From Bog-756 sp049517675 (GTDB taxonomy: Bacteria; Actinomycetota; Acidimicrobiia; Acidimicrobiales; RAAP-2): 64,000 nt of DNA. This document shows, piece after piece, positions 42,798-49,799 of the stretch. The position numbers and the translations under genes were made by a program. The stretch's first letter is position 1. Each line of letters starts with the position of its first letter. The stretch is from contig JBEKRV010000014.1 in assembly GCA_049517675.1 (NCBI GenBank), positions 36,361-100,360 of the forward strand, written 5' to 3'. The notes beneath the pieces were generated by a model. The model had not been told where the DNA came from. It did not search any database and saw nothing but the letters and a program-made list of their open reading frames with translations.

Positions 42798-43288
42798 CCT
42801 CGCCCATCAAGCGGCGCCGTGACGGCCGTTACGTCATCCGCCTCGACCCCAACGCCCGCACGGTCCTCGCCGACCTGGCCCGGCAGCTGCCGGCGGCCAT
42901 CGACGCACGCGACCCGATGGTCCGGCGGCTGTTCCCCCCGGCGTACACGACCGCCGAGCTGGCCGGAGCCGAGCAGGAGTACCGCGAGCTGGTGGACACG
43001 GCCCTGGTCAACCACCACACCCAGGCGCTCGAGGTCCTGGTGGCCACGGCACAGGCCGACACGCTGAGCCCGACGGAGTTCGACGCGTGGCTCGACGCCA
43101 TCGGCTCGCTCCGCCTGGTGCTGGGCACCCGCCTCGACGTTCACGAGGACATGGAACCCCCCGACCCGGAGGATCCGTCGGCCGCCGAGTACGGGCTCTT
43201 CGTGTTCCTGGGGGAGCTGCAATACCTGATGGTGGAGGTCCTGTCCGAGGACCTTCCGGACGAGGGACGGCCCGAAGGGGCCCTGTGA
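42794..43288 (+). CDS. DUF2017 family protein
   Basis: A 164-residue protein of the DUF2017 family that follows clpS in most actinobacteria. It is helical and acidic; segments such as RYVIRLDPNARTVLADLARQ, EYRELVDTALVNHHTQALEV and EYGLFVFLGELQYLMVEVL are recognisable. It may modulate ClpS or the Clp protease, but no role is proven. GTG start overlaps clpS as GTGA. Confidence 0.9.
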   Translation: MTSPIKRRRDGRYVIRLDPNARTVLADLARQLPAAIDARDPMVRRLFPPAYTTAELAGAEQEYRELVDTALVNHHTQALEVLVATAQADTLSPTEFDAWLDAIGSLRLVLGTRLDVHEDMEPPDPEDPSAAEYGLFVFLGELQYLMVEVLSEDLPDEGRPEGAL

Positions 43289-43296
43289 ACCTCTGC

Positions 43297-43302
43297 TAAA
43301 GT
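43297..43302 (+). promoter_or_regulatory. -10 element for the tRNA cluster
   Basis: TAAAGT, preceded by GC, lies 23 bases before tRNA-Glu and directly after the DUF2017 stop; this is a common stable-RNA -10 in actinobacteria. No good -35 is seen. Confidence 0.4.
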
Positions 43303-43325
43303 CCGTAAGCCCTATACGGGATCGA

Positions 43326-43398
43326 GCCCCCATCGTCTAGCGGCCTAGGACGCCGCCCTTTCAAGGCGGTAACACGGGTTCGAATCCCGTTGGGGGTG
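43326..43398 (+). tRNA. tRNA-Glu (anticodon TTC)
   Basis: Acceptor GCCCCCA pairs with TGGGGGT (one G-U), anticodon stem CCGCC/GGCGG holds CTTTCAA, anticodon TTC. T-loop TTCGAAT is standard. CCA is not encoded. First of three tandem tRNA genes. Confidence 0.96.
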
Positions 43399-43429
43399 CC
43401 GTACGCCCCAGCGCGCAGTAGCTGGTTGG

Positions 43430-43507
43430 GGACCTGTGGTGCAGTTTGGAGTGCACGCCGCCCTGTCAAGGCGGAGGTCGCGGGTTCAAATCCCGTCAGG
43501 TCCGCCA
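43430..43507 (+). tRNA. tRNA-Asp (anticodon GTC)
   Basis: Acceptor GGACCTG pairs with CAGGTCC, anticodon stem CCGCC/GGCGG holds CTGTCAA, anticodon GTC. T-loop TTCAAAT. Discriminator G and encoded CCA at 43505-43507, unlike the other tRNA genes of the window. Confidence 0.96.
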
Positions 43508-43527
43508 CCCCGGTTCATCCGGGGCGA

Positions 43528-43600
43528 GGTCGGGTAGCTCAGTTGGTAGAGCGCGCGCCTGAAAAGCGTGAGGTCACCGGATCGACGCCGGTCCCGACCA
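43528..43600 (+). tRNA. tRNA-Phe (anticodon GAA) with unusual T-loop
   Basis: Acceptor GGTCGGG pairs with CCCGACC; the D-arm is GCTC/GAGC; the anticodon loop CTGAAAA gives GAA. Two oddities: the anticodon stem CGCGC/GCGTG has a G-U pair, and the T-loop reads ATCGACG, with A in place of the near-universal T54. No CCA is encoded. Confidence 0.93.
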
Positions 43601-43602
43601 CC

Positions 43603-43615
43603 GGTGGAGGCCACC
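43603..43615. terminator. Short hairpin after tRNA-Phe
   Basis: GGTGG and CCACC pair around an AGG loop, between the tRNA-Phe end and the stop of the convergent flavin-protein gene. Weak, no T-tract. Confidence 0.25.
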
Positions 43616-43621
43616 CCGCCG

Positions 43622-44128
43622 TCAGGCAGATGCCCAGCGGGTCTGCGAGTACGGCTCGCCCTTCCCGAAGGCGAGCACAGCGGTGGGTGCCACCTCGTAG
43701 AGGACCACACCGCCGGTCCTGACGGCGTCGCCGAGACCGACCCAGGTCCCGTCGGGCGGCTCGAAGTGGGCCCCGTACTTCGCCTCGAACGCGTCGGCCA
43801 CGGCCCGCCTCCCCGCCGGGTCCACGACCGGGAGGGCACGGCCCTCGACGACGACGTCGACGCCGTCCAGACCGTTGGTCCCGGTGGTCAGGACGCAGGA
43901 CGGGTTGGCTCCCAGGTTGGCTGCCTTGCGCTCTCCGGCGCCCGTGCAGAAGAACAGCGCGCCGTCGAGCCACACCGCGAGGAGCGGCGTCACGTGGGGT
44001 CGACCGTCCGGCCGCACCGAGGAGAGCCAGAAGACCTCGGCGGCGTCCATCGCCCCCACCACCGTCGCCCACGGTGTCGGGGTCGTACCCGGGCTCGAGA
44101 ATTCCGCGCACAGGCGCCCCTCGGTCAT
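43622..44128 (-). CDS. Pyridoxamine 5'-phosphate oxidase-fold protein
   Basis: A 168-residue split-barrel flavin or F420-binding protein. VFWLSSVRPDGRPHVTPLLAVWLDGALFF is the family signature near residues 30-58, followed by RKAANLGANPSCVLTTG and DVVVEGRALPVVD. Members bind FMN, F420 or haem, and many actinobacterial ones are F420-dependent reductases. GGAGGACGG just before the ATG at 44128 sets the start. Divergent from the PadR gene. Cofactor and substrate are not known. Confidence 0.85.
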   Translation of the reverse strand: MTEGRLCAEFSSPGTTPTPWATVVGAMDAAEVFWLSSVRPDGRPHVTPLLAVWLDGALFFCTGAGERKAANLGANPSCVLTTGTNGLDGVDVVVEGRALPVVDPAGRRAVADAFEAKYGAHFEPPDGTWVGLGDAVRTGGVVLYEVAPTAVLAFGKGEPYSQTRWASA

Positions 44129-44254
44129 ACCGTCCTCCGCCACCACGCACCTCCGTTCGCTCGCCGGGAGGTGGACCCGGCGTCCGCTCCGAGTATCCAC
44201 CACGCGGGTCGGACGCGGCAGGGGCCCTCCCTCGGCGCGGATCAGGCTCAGGAC

Positions 44255-44283
44255 TTGACATCGTCCGTATTGCGATATATCGT
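44255..44283 (+). promoter_or_regulatory. PadR promoter with palindromic operator over the -10
   Basis: A consensus -35 TTGACA (44255-44260) is followed 17 bases later by TATCGT, or 15 bases later by TATATC. The -10 region lies in the perfect palindrome CGATATATCG (44273-44282). PadR repressors usually bind such AT-rich dyads in their own promoters. Confidence 0.55.
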
Positions 44284-44369
44284 GATTGCACGTGAGCGGT
44301 ACGGAACACCGCACCACACGAACTGGCGGCCGGTCGATGGACCGGCCCATCCCATGGAGGAGACACCAC

Positions 44370-45059
44370 ATGCACGACAACCACGGACACGGACGACACG
44401 ACCATCCCCGGGGCGGACACCGCTTCGGCCCGGGAGCACCCGAACGGACCGATCGCTCCGGTGGCAGCACCCGCGGACGGGGCGGTGGCCGGGGTCGGGG
44501 CCGGGGGCGCTACGGCGACTTCGGGCCCGGATTCGGCGGACCGATGTTCGGGCGGGGCCCGAGGGTGGGCAGGGGCGACGTGCGCGCCGCCATCCTCGCC
44601 CTCCTCGCCGAGGAGCCGATGCACGGCTACCAGATCATCACCGAGCTCACCGAGCGCAGCGGCGGCGTCTGGCAGCCCAGCCCGGGCTCGGTCTACCCGA
44701 CCCTCTCGGCCCTCGAGGACCAGGGGCTGGTCACCGCCGACACCTCGGAGGGGCGCCGGGTCTTCCAGCTGACCCCCGAGGGCCGGACCGAGGCGGAGGC
44801 GGCCGGCGACGGCCCCGCACCGTGGGAGGACGCGGCCAGCAGCGCCGACCGTTCCCTGGTGGACCTCAAGCTCCTCATGGTCCAGGTCATGAAGGCCACC
44901 AAGCAGGTGGCCGAGGCCGGCACGGTCACCCAGATCCGGTCCGTCGCCGACATCCTGACCGACGCCCGCCGGAAGATCTACCTGGTCCTGGCCGACGGGA
45001 ACCCCAGCGACGCGCCGGCCACCGGCGACGCTCCGGCCGACCCGACCGGGGCCGCGTGA
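44370..45059 (+). CDS. PadR-family regulator with His/Gly/Arg-rich N-terminus
   Basis: A 229-residue PadR regulator. The first 70 residues are low-complexity: six histidines in the first 20 residues (HDNHGHGRHDHPRGGH) and then Gly-Arg repeats. The winged helix (about 70-150) shows DVRAAILALLAEEPMHGYQI, SPGSVYPTLSALEDQGLV and GRRVFQLTPEGR. A helical dimerisation tail follows. The His-rich tract may bind metal. GGAGGAG upstream sets the ATG at 44370. Its promoter overlaps a palindrome, suggesting autorepression, and its stop overlaps a ferredoxin gene. Confidence 0.9.
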   Translation: MHDNHGHGRHDHPRGGHRFGPGAPERTDRSGGSTRGRGGGRGRGRGRYGDFGPGFGGPMFGRGPRVGRGDVRAAILALLAEEPMHGYQIITELTERSGGVWQPSPGSVYPTLSALEDQGLVTADTSEGRRVFQLTPEGRTEAEAAGDGPAPWEDAASSADRSLVDLKLLMVQVMKATKQVAEAGTVTQIRSVADILTDARRKIYLVLADGNPSDAPATGDAPADPTGAA

Positions 45060-45400
45060 CCACCGGGGCCGACAGCCTGGCCAAGAAGCGCCGTGCCGCT
45101 GCGGACCCGAACCGACCGGGCGAGCGGTGCGCGGCCCCGGCCGGCACCTACCTGCCGGTCGTCGACCACGCCCGGTGCGAAGGGAAGCGGGACTGCATCG
45201 ACGTCTGCCCCCACGACGTCTTCGAGGTCCGCCGCATCGACGACACCGACTACCGGGGGCTCGGGCTGGTGGGCCGCCTGAAGGTCCGGGCCCACGGCAT
45301 GGTCACGGCCTACACGCCGAACGCGGCCGACTGCCAGGCCTGTGGGCTGTGCGTGGTCGCCTGTCCCGAGAGCGCCATCACCCTCACCCGCCCCGGCTGA
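45056..45400 (+). CDS. Ferredoxin-like iron-sulfur protein
   Basis: A 114-residue ferredoxin. Two cluster motifs are seen: CEGKRDCIDVCP near residue 40 with three cysteines (Cx5Cx3C), and CQACGLCVVACP near 94 with four (Cx2Cx2Cx3C). This resembles seven-iron ferredoxins with one 3Fe-4S and one 4Fe-4S cluster, though a 2[4Fe-4S] form with an outside ligand is possible. The basic N-terminal 30 residues are an extension. GTG start overlaps the PadR stop (GTGA), so PadR probably controls it. Redox partner unknown. Confidence 0.9.
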   Translation: MTTGADSLAKKRRAAADPNRPGERCAAPAGTYLPVVDHARCEGKRDCIDVCPHDVFEVRRIDDTDYRGLGLVGRLKVRAHGMVTAYTPNAADCQACGLCVVACPESAITLTRPG

Positions 45401-45431
45401 CCGCATCCACGCCGCCGCAGCGGGCGGGGCA

Positions 45432-46001
45432 TTAGGTCCCCTCGTACTCGAATCCGAGATCGGGGGCGGTGACCAGTGCGGTGAACTCGAGGCCCTCGGC
45501 CGCAGCCATGGCCGCGCAGGTCCCCCCGCGGTCGACCACCGCCACCAGGAGCACCGGCACCGCGCCGGCCTCGATGACGGCGTGGGCCGCCTCGAGCAGC
45601 GACGTCCCCCGGGTAACGGTGTCCTCGGTGATCACCACCCGGTCGCCCGGGTCGAGGGCGCCGGCGATCCGGCCCCCGGCACCGTGGTCCTTCGCCTCCT
45701 TGCGGACGCTGAACGCCTTGAGCGCCCTCCCCCGGGTGGCAGCCACGCCGGCGGTGACGAACGCCACCGGGTCGGCACCCATGGTCAGGCCGCCGATGGC
45801 GCTCGCCTCGTCGGGGATCACCGAGAGGATCCCCTCGGCCACCAGGACCATGGCCTCGGGCCGGCAGACCGTCTGCTTGGAGTCGATGAACCAGCTGCTC
45901 CTGCGGCCGGACTTGAGGGTGAAGTCCCCGCGCCTGACCGAGTGCTCGAGCAGGTGTGCCCGCAGGGCCTCGAACCTGGTGTCGGGGAGCGAGTCGGTCA
46001 C
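45432..46001 (-). CDS. pyrE: Orotate phosphoribosyltransferase
   Basis: A 189-residue type I phosphoribosyltransferase. The orotate-binding KSGRRSSWFIDSKQT near residue 30 and the PRPP loop RVVITEDTVTRGTSLLEA near 120 identify it. It makes orotidine monophosphate in pyrimidine synthesis. The GTG at 46001 overlaps purM as GTGA. Its presence at the end of a purF-purM operon joins pyrimidine and purine synthesis in one transcript; no other pyr gene is in the window. Confidence 0.94.
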   Translation of the reverse strand: MTDSLPDTRFEALRAHLLEHSVRRGDFTLKSGRRSSWFIDSKQTVCRPEAMVLVAEGILSVIPDEASAIGGLTMGADPVAFVTAGVAATRGRALKAFSVRKEAKDHGAGGRIAGALDPGDRVVITEDTVTRGTSLLEAAHAVIEAGAVPVLLVAVVDRGGTCAAMAAAEGLEFTALVTAPDLGFEYEGT

Positions 46002-47098
46002 GACCGGCCCTCCCACAGGCTCGGTCCGACGAGGTCGACCCCGCGCTCGCCCTCTTCCACCCTCCCGACCACCACGGGCTCGAGGCCGGCGCCCCGGAGG
46101 GCCGCGAGGGCGTCGTCAGCCGAGTCGGCACCCACCATCAGCACCATCCCGAGCCCCAGGTTGAACACCCGGGCCATCTCCTCGTCGGCCACCCGGCCGA
46201 GTCGCCGGATCTCGCCGAAGATGGCAGGCACCTCCCAGCTCCCCTGCTCGACGACGGCACGGGCGCCCTCGGGCAGTGCCCTCGGGATGTTGCCGGCGTA
46301 GCCGCCACCGGTGATGTGGGCCACGGCATGGACATCGGATGCCTCGACGGCCGCACGGACGGCCGGCGTGTAGATGACCGACGGCCGGAGCAGCTCGTCG
46401 CCGAGGGAGACGTTGGCCCCCTCCCAGGCCGGGGCGTCGAGAGCCATGCCCATCCGCTCCAGGAGGACGTTGCGGGCCAGGGTGTAGCCGTTGCACCGCA
46501 GCCCGGGCGACGGCAGGCCGATGAGCACGTCACCGGGACGGACCCGGGCCGAACCAAGGATCCGTTCCTGGTCGACCACGCCGACGGCGAATCCGACCAG
46601 GTCGAACTCACCGGGCTCCATGATGCCGGCGTGCTCGGCCATCTCGCCCCCGAGGAGGGCCGCCCCCACCCGGCGGCAGCCTTCGGCCACCCCGGCGACG
46701 AGGTCGGCCATGTGGGCCGGCTCCACCGCGCCGGCCGAGATGTAGTCGAGGAAGAAGAGCGGCTCCGCGCCCTGGCAGACCAGGTCGTCGACGCACATGG
46801 CGACCAGGTCGATCCCGATGGTGTCGAGGCGTCCCATGTCCTGGGCCACCACCAGCTTGGTGCCCACCCCGTCGGTGGCGGCCACGAGGACCGGGCGGTC
46901 GTACCGGGCGGTGTCGAGCCGGAACAGGCCGCCGAAGTCGCCGAGGTCCCCGACAACCTCGGGACGGCGGGTCGAGGCCACCATCGGCTTGATCAGCTCG
47001 ACGGCCCGTTCGCCGGCGTCGATGTCCACCCCGGCGTCGGCGTAGGTGGCCGGTCGGTCCGAGGAGTGGCGGGGTGTGGTCGCCACGCCGTCGGTCAC
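45998..47098 (-). CDS. purM: Phosphoribosylformylglycinamidine cyclo-ligase (AIR synthetase)
   Basis: A 366-residue AIR synthetase. TYADAGVDIDAGERAVELIK, LVAATDGVGTKLVVAQ, CVDDLVCQGAEPLFFLDYI, LGGEMAEHAGIM and HITGGGYAGNIPR are family signatures. It closes the imidazole ring in purine synthesis step 5. The GTG start overlaps purF and the stop overlaps pyrE, so the three genes form one coupled operon. Confidence 0.96.
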   Translation of the reverse strand: MTDGVATTPRHSSDRPATYADAGVDIDAGERAVELIKPMVASTRRPEVVGDLGDFGGLFRLDTARYDRPVLVAATDGVGTKLVVAQDMGRLDTIGIDLVAMCVDDLVCQGAEPLFFLDYISAGAVEPAHMADLVAGVAEGCRRVGAALLGGEMAEHAGIMEPGEFDLVGFAVGVVDQERILGSARVRPGDVLIGLPSPGLRCNGYTLARNVLLERMGMALDAPAWEGANVSLGDELLRPSVIYTPAVRAAVEASDVHAVAHITGGGYAGNIPRALPEGARAVVEQGSWEVPAIFGEIRRLGRVADEEMARVFNLGLGMVLMVGADSADDALAALRGAGLEPVVVGRVEEGERGVDLVGPSLWEGRS

Positions 47099-48564
47099 AC
47101 CGACGCGGAGCCGGCGGCGGCCGTCATCGTCGGCCGCTCGGTGAACGCCACCTTCACCGGCACCGGGTAGTTGCCGGTAAGGCATGCGTCGCAGAAGCCG
47201 GCACCGGGTGCGTTGATCGCCTCGATGAGATGGTCGAGCGTCAGGTACTCGAGGGAGTCGACGTCGAGGAAATCCACGATCTCGTCGAGTGACTTGACCG
47301 CGGCGAGCAGCTCGGTACGGTCCGGGGTGTCGATGCCGTAGTAGCACGGCCACCGGAACGGCGGCGAGGAGATCCGTAGGTGGACCTCGGTGGCTCCGGC
47401 CTCGCGCAGCATCGTGACCATGGCCCGGGTGGTGGTGCCGCGGACGATCGAGTCGTCGACCACGATGACCCTCTTGCCGGCGATGTTCTCGCGCAGCGGG
47501 TTGAGCTTGCGCCGCACCCCGTTGGCCCGTTCGGCCTGGGTGGGTGCGATGAAGGTGCGTCCGATGTAGCGGTTCTTGACCAGGCCCTGGCCGTAGGGGA
47601 TACCGGAACCCACGGCGTAGCCCTCGGCCGCCGGCACGCCCGAGTCGGGCACGCCCATGACCAGGTCGGCCTGCACCGGCCGCTGGGTGGCCAGCAGTTG
47701 GCCCATGCGGCGCCGGGCACCGTGGACCTCGTTGCCGTAGAGGGTGGTGTCGGGCCGGGCGAAGTAGACGAATTCGAAGATGCACAGCCGGGGATCGAGC
47801 CGCTCGTCGGGGAAGGGCCACTCGGAGCGGACCTCCTTGCCGTCGATGACGACCATTTCGCCGGGCCGGAGCTCGCGCACGAAGGTGGCGCCGATGACGT
47901 CGAGGGCGGGCGACTCCGAGGCGAGGACCCAGCCCTGCTCGAACTCGTCGGTGGCGTCCAGCAGGCCGAGGCACAGGGGTCGGAACCCGTTGGGGTCGCG
48001 TACGCCGATGACCCGGTCGGCGTCCATCAGCACGAACGAGAACGCCCCTTCCACCTTCGGGAGGACTTCCTTCAGTGCGGCCTCGAGGTCGTCGGTGTGC
48101 TCCGTCCGCGTCCGCTCGGGCAGATCGGGGGGGAACGCCTGCGCCAGCAGCTCGGCCACCAGGTCGCTGTCCGAGGAGACCAGCCCGGGCAGCATGTTGG
48201 CCTGCTCGGCCAGGAATTCCGTGTTGGTGAGGTTGCCGTTGTGGGCCAGTGCGAAGCCGGCACGGCCGACGCCCCGGAAGACCGGCTGGGCGTTCATCCA
48301 GTCGCTGGATCCGGCCGTCGAGTACCTGGTGTGCCCGATGGCCAGGTGGCCACGCAGGCCGGAGAGCTTGCGCTCGTCGAAGACGGTGGTCACGAGGCCC
48401 ATGTCCTTCATCACGGTGATGAGGTCACCGTCGCTGACGGCCATGCCGGCCGACTCCTGGCCGCGGTGCTGCAGTGCGTAGAGGCCGTCGAAGGTGAGGT
48501 GCGCCACCGGACGCCCCGGGGCGTAGACCCCGAAGACGCCACACGCTTCCTTGGCCTCCATCAT
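47095..48564 (-). CDS. purF: Amidophosphoribosyltransferase
   Basis: A glutamine-PRPP amidotransferase of about 489 residues, catalysing the first committed step of purine synthesis. The N-terminal nucleophile cysteine lies in EACGVFGVY behind a short propeptide, and LQHRGQESAGMA and NGNLTN follow. The PRPP loop is VIVVDDSIVRGTTTRAM near 350. Cysteines in PCYYGID and FCDACLTGNYP fit the 4Fe-4S type known from Bacillus. ATG at 48564 is preferred because GGTGA lies upstream; GTG at 48582 is the other option. Confidence 0.95.
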   Translation of the reverse strand: MMEAKEACGVFGVYAPGRPVAHLTFDGLYALQHRGQESAGMAVSDGDLITVMKDMGLVTTVFDERKLSGLRGHLAIGHTRYSTAGSSDWMNAQPVFRGVGRAGFALAHNGNLTNTEFLAEQANMLPGLVSSDSDLVAELLAQAFPPDLPERTRTEHTDDLEAALKEVLPKVEGAFSFVLMDADRVIGVRDPNGFRPLCLGLLDATDEFEQGWVLASESPALDVIGATFVRELRPGEMVVIDGKEVRSEWPFPDERLDPRLCIFEFVYFARPDTTLYGNEVHGARRRMGQLLATQRPVQADLVMGVPDSGVPAAEGYAVGSGIPYGQGLVKNRYIGRTFIAPTQAERANGVRRKLNPLRENIAGKRVIVVDDSIVRGTTTRAMVTMLREAGATEVHLRISSPPFRWPCYYGIDTPDRTELLAAVKSLDEIVDFLDVDSLEYLTLDHLIEAINAPGAGFCDACLTGNYPVPVKVAFTERPTMTAAAGSASV

Positions 48565-48601
48565 CGGTTGGTCACCGCACACACCGGGGGTCGTCGGACT
48601 G

Positions 48602-48618
48602 GCCTGACGCGATCAGGC
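48602..48618 (-). promoter_or_regulatory. Hairpin in the purF leader
   Basis: GCCTGA and TCAGGC pair around a five-base loop about 40 bases before the purF start. No T-tract follows. It could be part of attenuation or of an operator. Confidence 0.3.
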
Positions 48619-48773
48619 TCGTCGTGCACCGGATCACGAATTCACTCTAGTGCCACCCGCCGCACGCCCGCCCATCGACCGACGCCGGATCGTGCCCTGA
48701 CGGTGCCACCGGCCCGCCGGCGTCGGCGACCCCGGTCGTGGTGCGCACCTGTGGCCGGAGGTCCGTGGCCTTC

Positions 48774-48810
48774 GGAGGAGGAGGAGGAGGAGGAGGAGGA
48801 GGAGGAGGAG
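48774..48810. repeat. (GGA)12 trinucleotide microsatellite
   Basis: Twelve uninterrupted GGA units plus one G. Such pure triplet tracts are rare in bacterial intergenic DNA and are prone to slippage. It ends 14 bases before the 26-bp palindrome. Confidence 0.95.
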
Positions 48811-48824
48811 GTGAGTCACTTCTC

Positions 48825-48850
48825 GGATGTACGCACATGTGTGTACATCC
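48825..48850. promoter_or_regulatory. 26-bp near-perfect palindrome, putative operator
   Basis: The sequence starts GGATGTACGCAC, has ATGT at its centre and ends GTGTACATCC. It equals its own reverse complement except for one base pair. It contains two ATGT-N4-ACAT elements, the kind of half-sites bound by PadR-like and similar dimeric regulators. It lies 90 bases before the PHP gene. Confidence 0.6.
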
Positions 48851-48926
48851 ACCAGGTGACGACCCCCTCGATCCTCGCGGGCCCCGACCATTGCGGGACC
48901 CCGGTCCCGGTGACCCCCCCGGCCGG

Positions 48927-48932
48927 TAGCGT
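48927..48932 (+). promoter_or_regulatory. -10 of the PHP gene
   Basis: TAGCGT ends seven bases before the GTG at 48940; the message should be leaderless. Confidence 0.45.
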
Positions 48933-48939
48933 TCGCGGT

Positions 48940-49788
48940 GTGATCGACCTCCACACCCACTCCGACCGGTCGGACGGGAGCGAGACCCCCGAGCGGGTGG
49001 TCGAGTTGGCCCACGAGGCCGGATGCAGCTCGGTGGCGCTCACCGACCACGACACGCTCGGCGGACTGGCCCGGGCGAAGGTGCGTGCCGATGCGCTCGG
49101 CATCCGGCTGGTCCCCGGCTGCGAGGTCTCGTGCGTGCCCATCGCCGGTGGCGGCGTCCACGTGCTGGTCTACTTCGTCGACGACCCCGGCAGTCCCCTC
49201 GGTGCCGAACTCACCCGGCTGCGCGCCGACCGGCGGGCCCGCAACGAGGCACTTGCGGACCGGCTGCAGCAGCTCGGCATCCCGGTCACCGTCGAGATGG
49301 CCGCAGCCCACGCCGGTACGTCCGCCGGGGTCGGGCGGCCCCACTTCGCCCAGGCCATGGTCGACGTCGGAGCGGTGGGATCGGTCGACGAGGCGTTCGA
49401 GCGCTACCTCGGGAACGGTGCCACGGCCTACGTGCCGAAGGGCCGCCTGTCGGTCGGCGATGTGTGCCGCCTGGCCCGGGACTCGCGCGGCGTCGCGGTC
49501 CTGGCCCATCCCACGACGGTCGGACTGGTGGGCCACGAGCTGGCCGACGCCGTGCAGGGCTGGGCCGCCGAGGGTCTCGTCGGGCTCGAGGCCATCTACG
49601 GGCGGTACTCACCTCGGACCCGTACCGACATGGGCAACCTGGCCCGGCGGTTCGGTCTCGTCGCCACCGGCGGCTCCGACTTCCACGGGGCCACCAAACC
49701 CGACCTGTCCGTGGGGACCGGGACCGGCGATCTGCGGGTGCCGGACCGGGTGCTCGACCTCCTCGGGGCGGCCCGGCCCGGAGCCTGA
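48940..49788 (+). CDS. PHP-domain phosphoesterase (RNase AM/TrpH-like)
   Basis: A 282-residue PHP-domain protein. The metal ligands are seen in order: LHTHSDRSDG at residues 4-13, ALTDHDTLGG near 35, GCEVSC near 62, VLAHP near 188 and GGSDFHGATKP near 245. Members hydrolyse 3',5'-nucleoside bisphosphates or act as 5'-3' exoribonucleases on short RNAs (YciV/RNase AM). The GTG at 48940 begins right at the first strand and follows a -10 by seven bases. The frame is open far upstream, but that sequence is antisense to purF. Confidence 0.9.
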   Translation: MIDLHTHSDRSDGSETPERVVELAHEAGCSSVALTDHDTLGGLARAKVRADALGIRLVPGCEVSCVPIAGGGVHVLVYFVDDPGSPLGAELTRLRADRRARNEALADRLQQLGIPVTVEMAAAHAGTSAGVGRPHFAQAMVDVGAVGSVDEAFERYLGNGATAYVPKGRLSVGDVCRLARDSRGVAVLAHPTTVGLVGHELADAVQGWAAEGLVGLEAIYGRYSPRTRTDMGNLARRFGLVATGGSDFHGATKPDLSVGTGTGDLRVPDRVLDLLGAARPGA

Positions 49789-49799
49789 GGCCGCTCGCG

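Larger units (their letters stand above)
48583..48939. other. Intergenic region between purF and the PHP gene
   Basis: These 357 bases lack a convincing gene. They hold a purF leader hairpin (48602-48618), a minus-strand -10-like TAGAGT near 48646, a (GGA)12 microsatellite (48774-48810), a 26-bp near-perfect palindrome (48825-48850) and the -10 of the PHP gene. Confidence 0.5.

Noticed and set aside
48774..48850. CRISPR-like or coding explanation of the GGA repeat
   Set aside because: Only three-base units without spacers; the frames through it are Gly, Glu or Pro runs with no support.
47380..48939. Long upstream extension of the PHP open frame
   Set aside because: The extension is antisense to purF and crosses the GGA repeat; the PHP fold starts exactly at the GTG at 48940.
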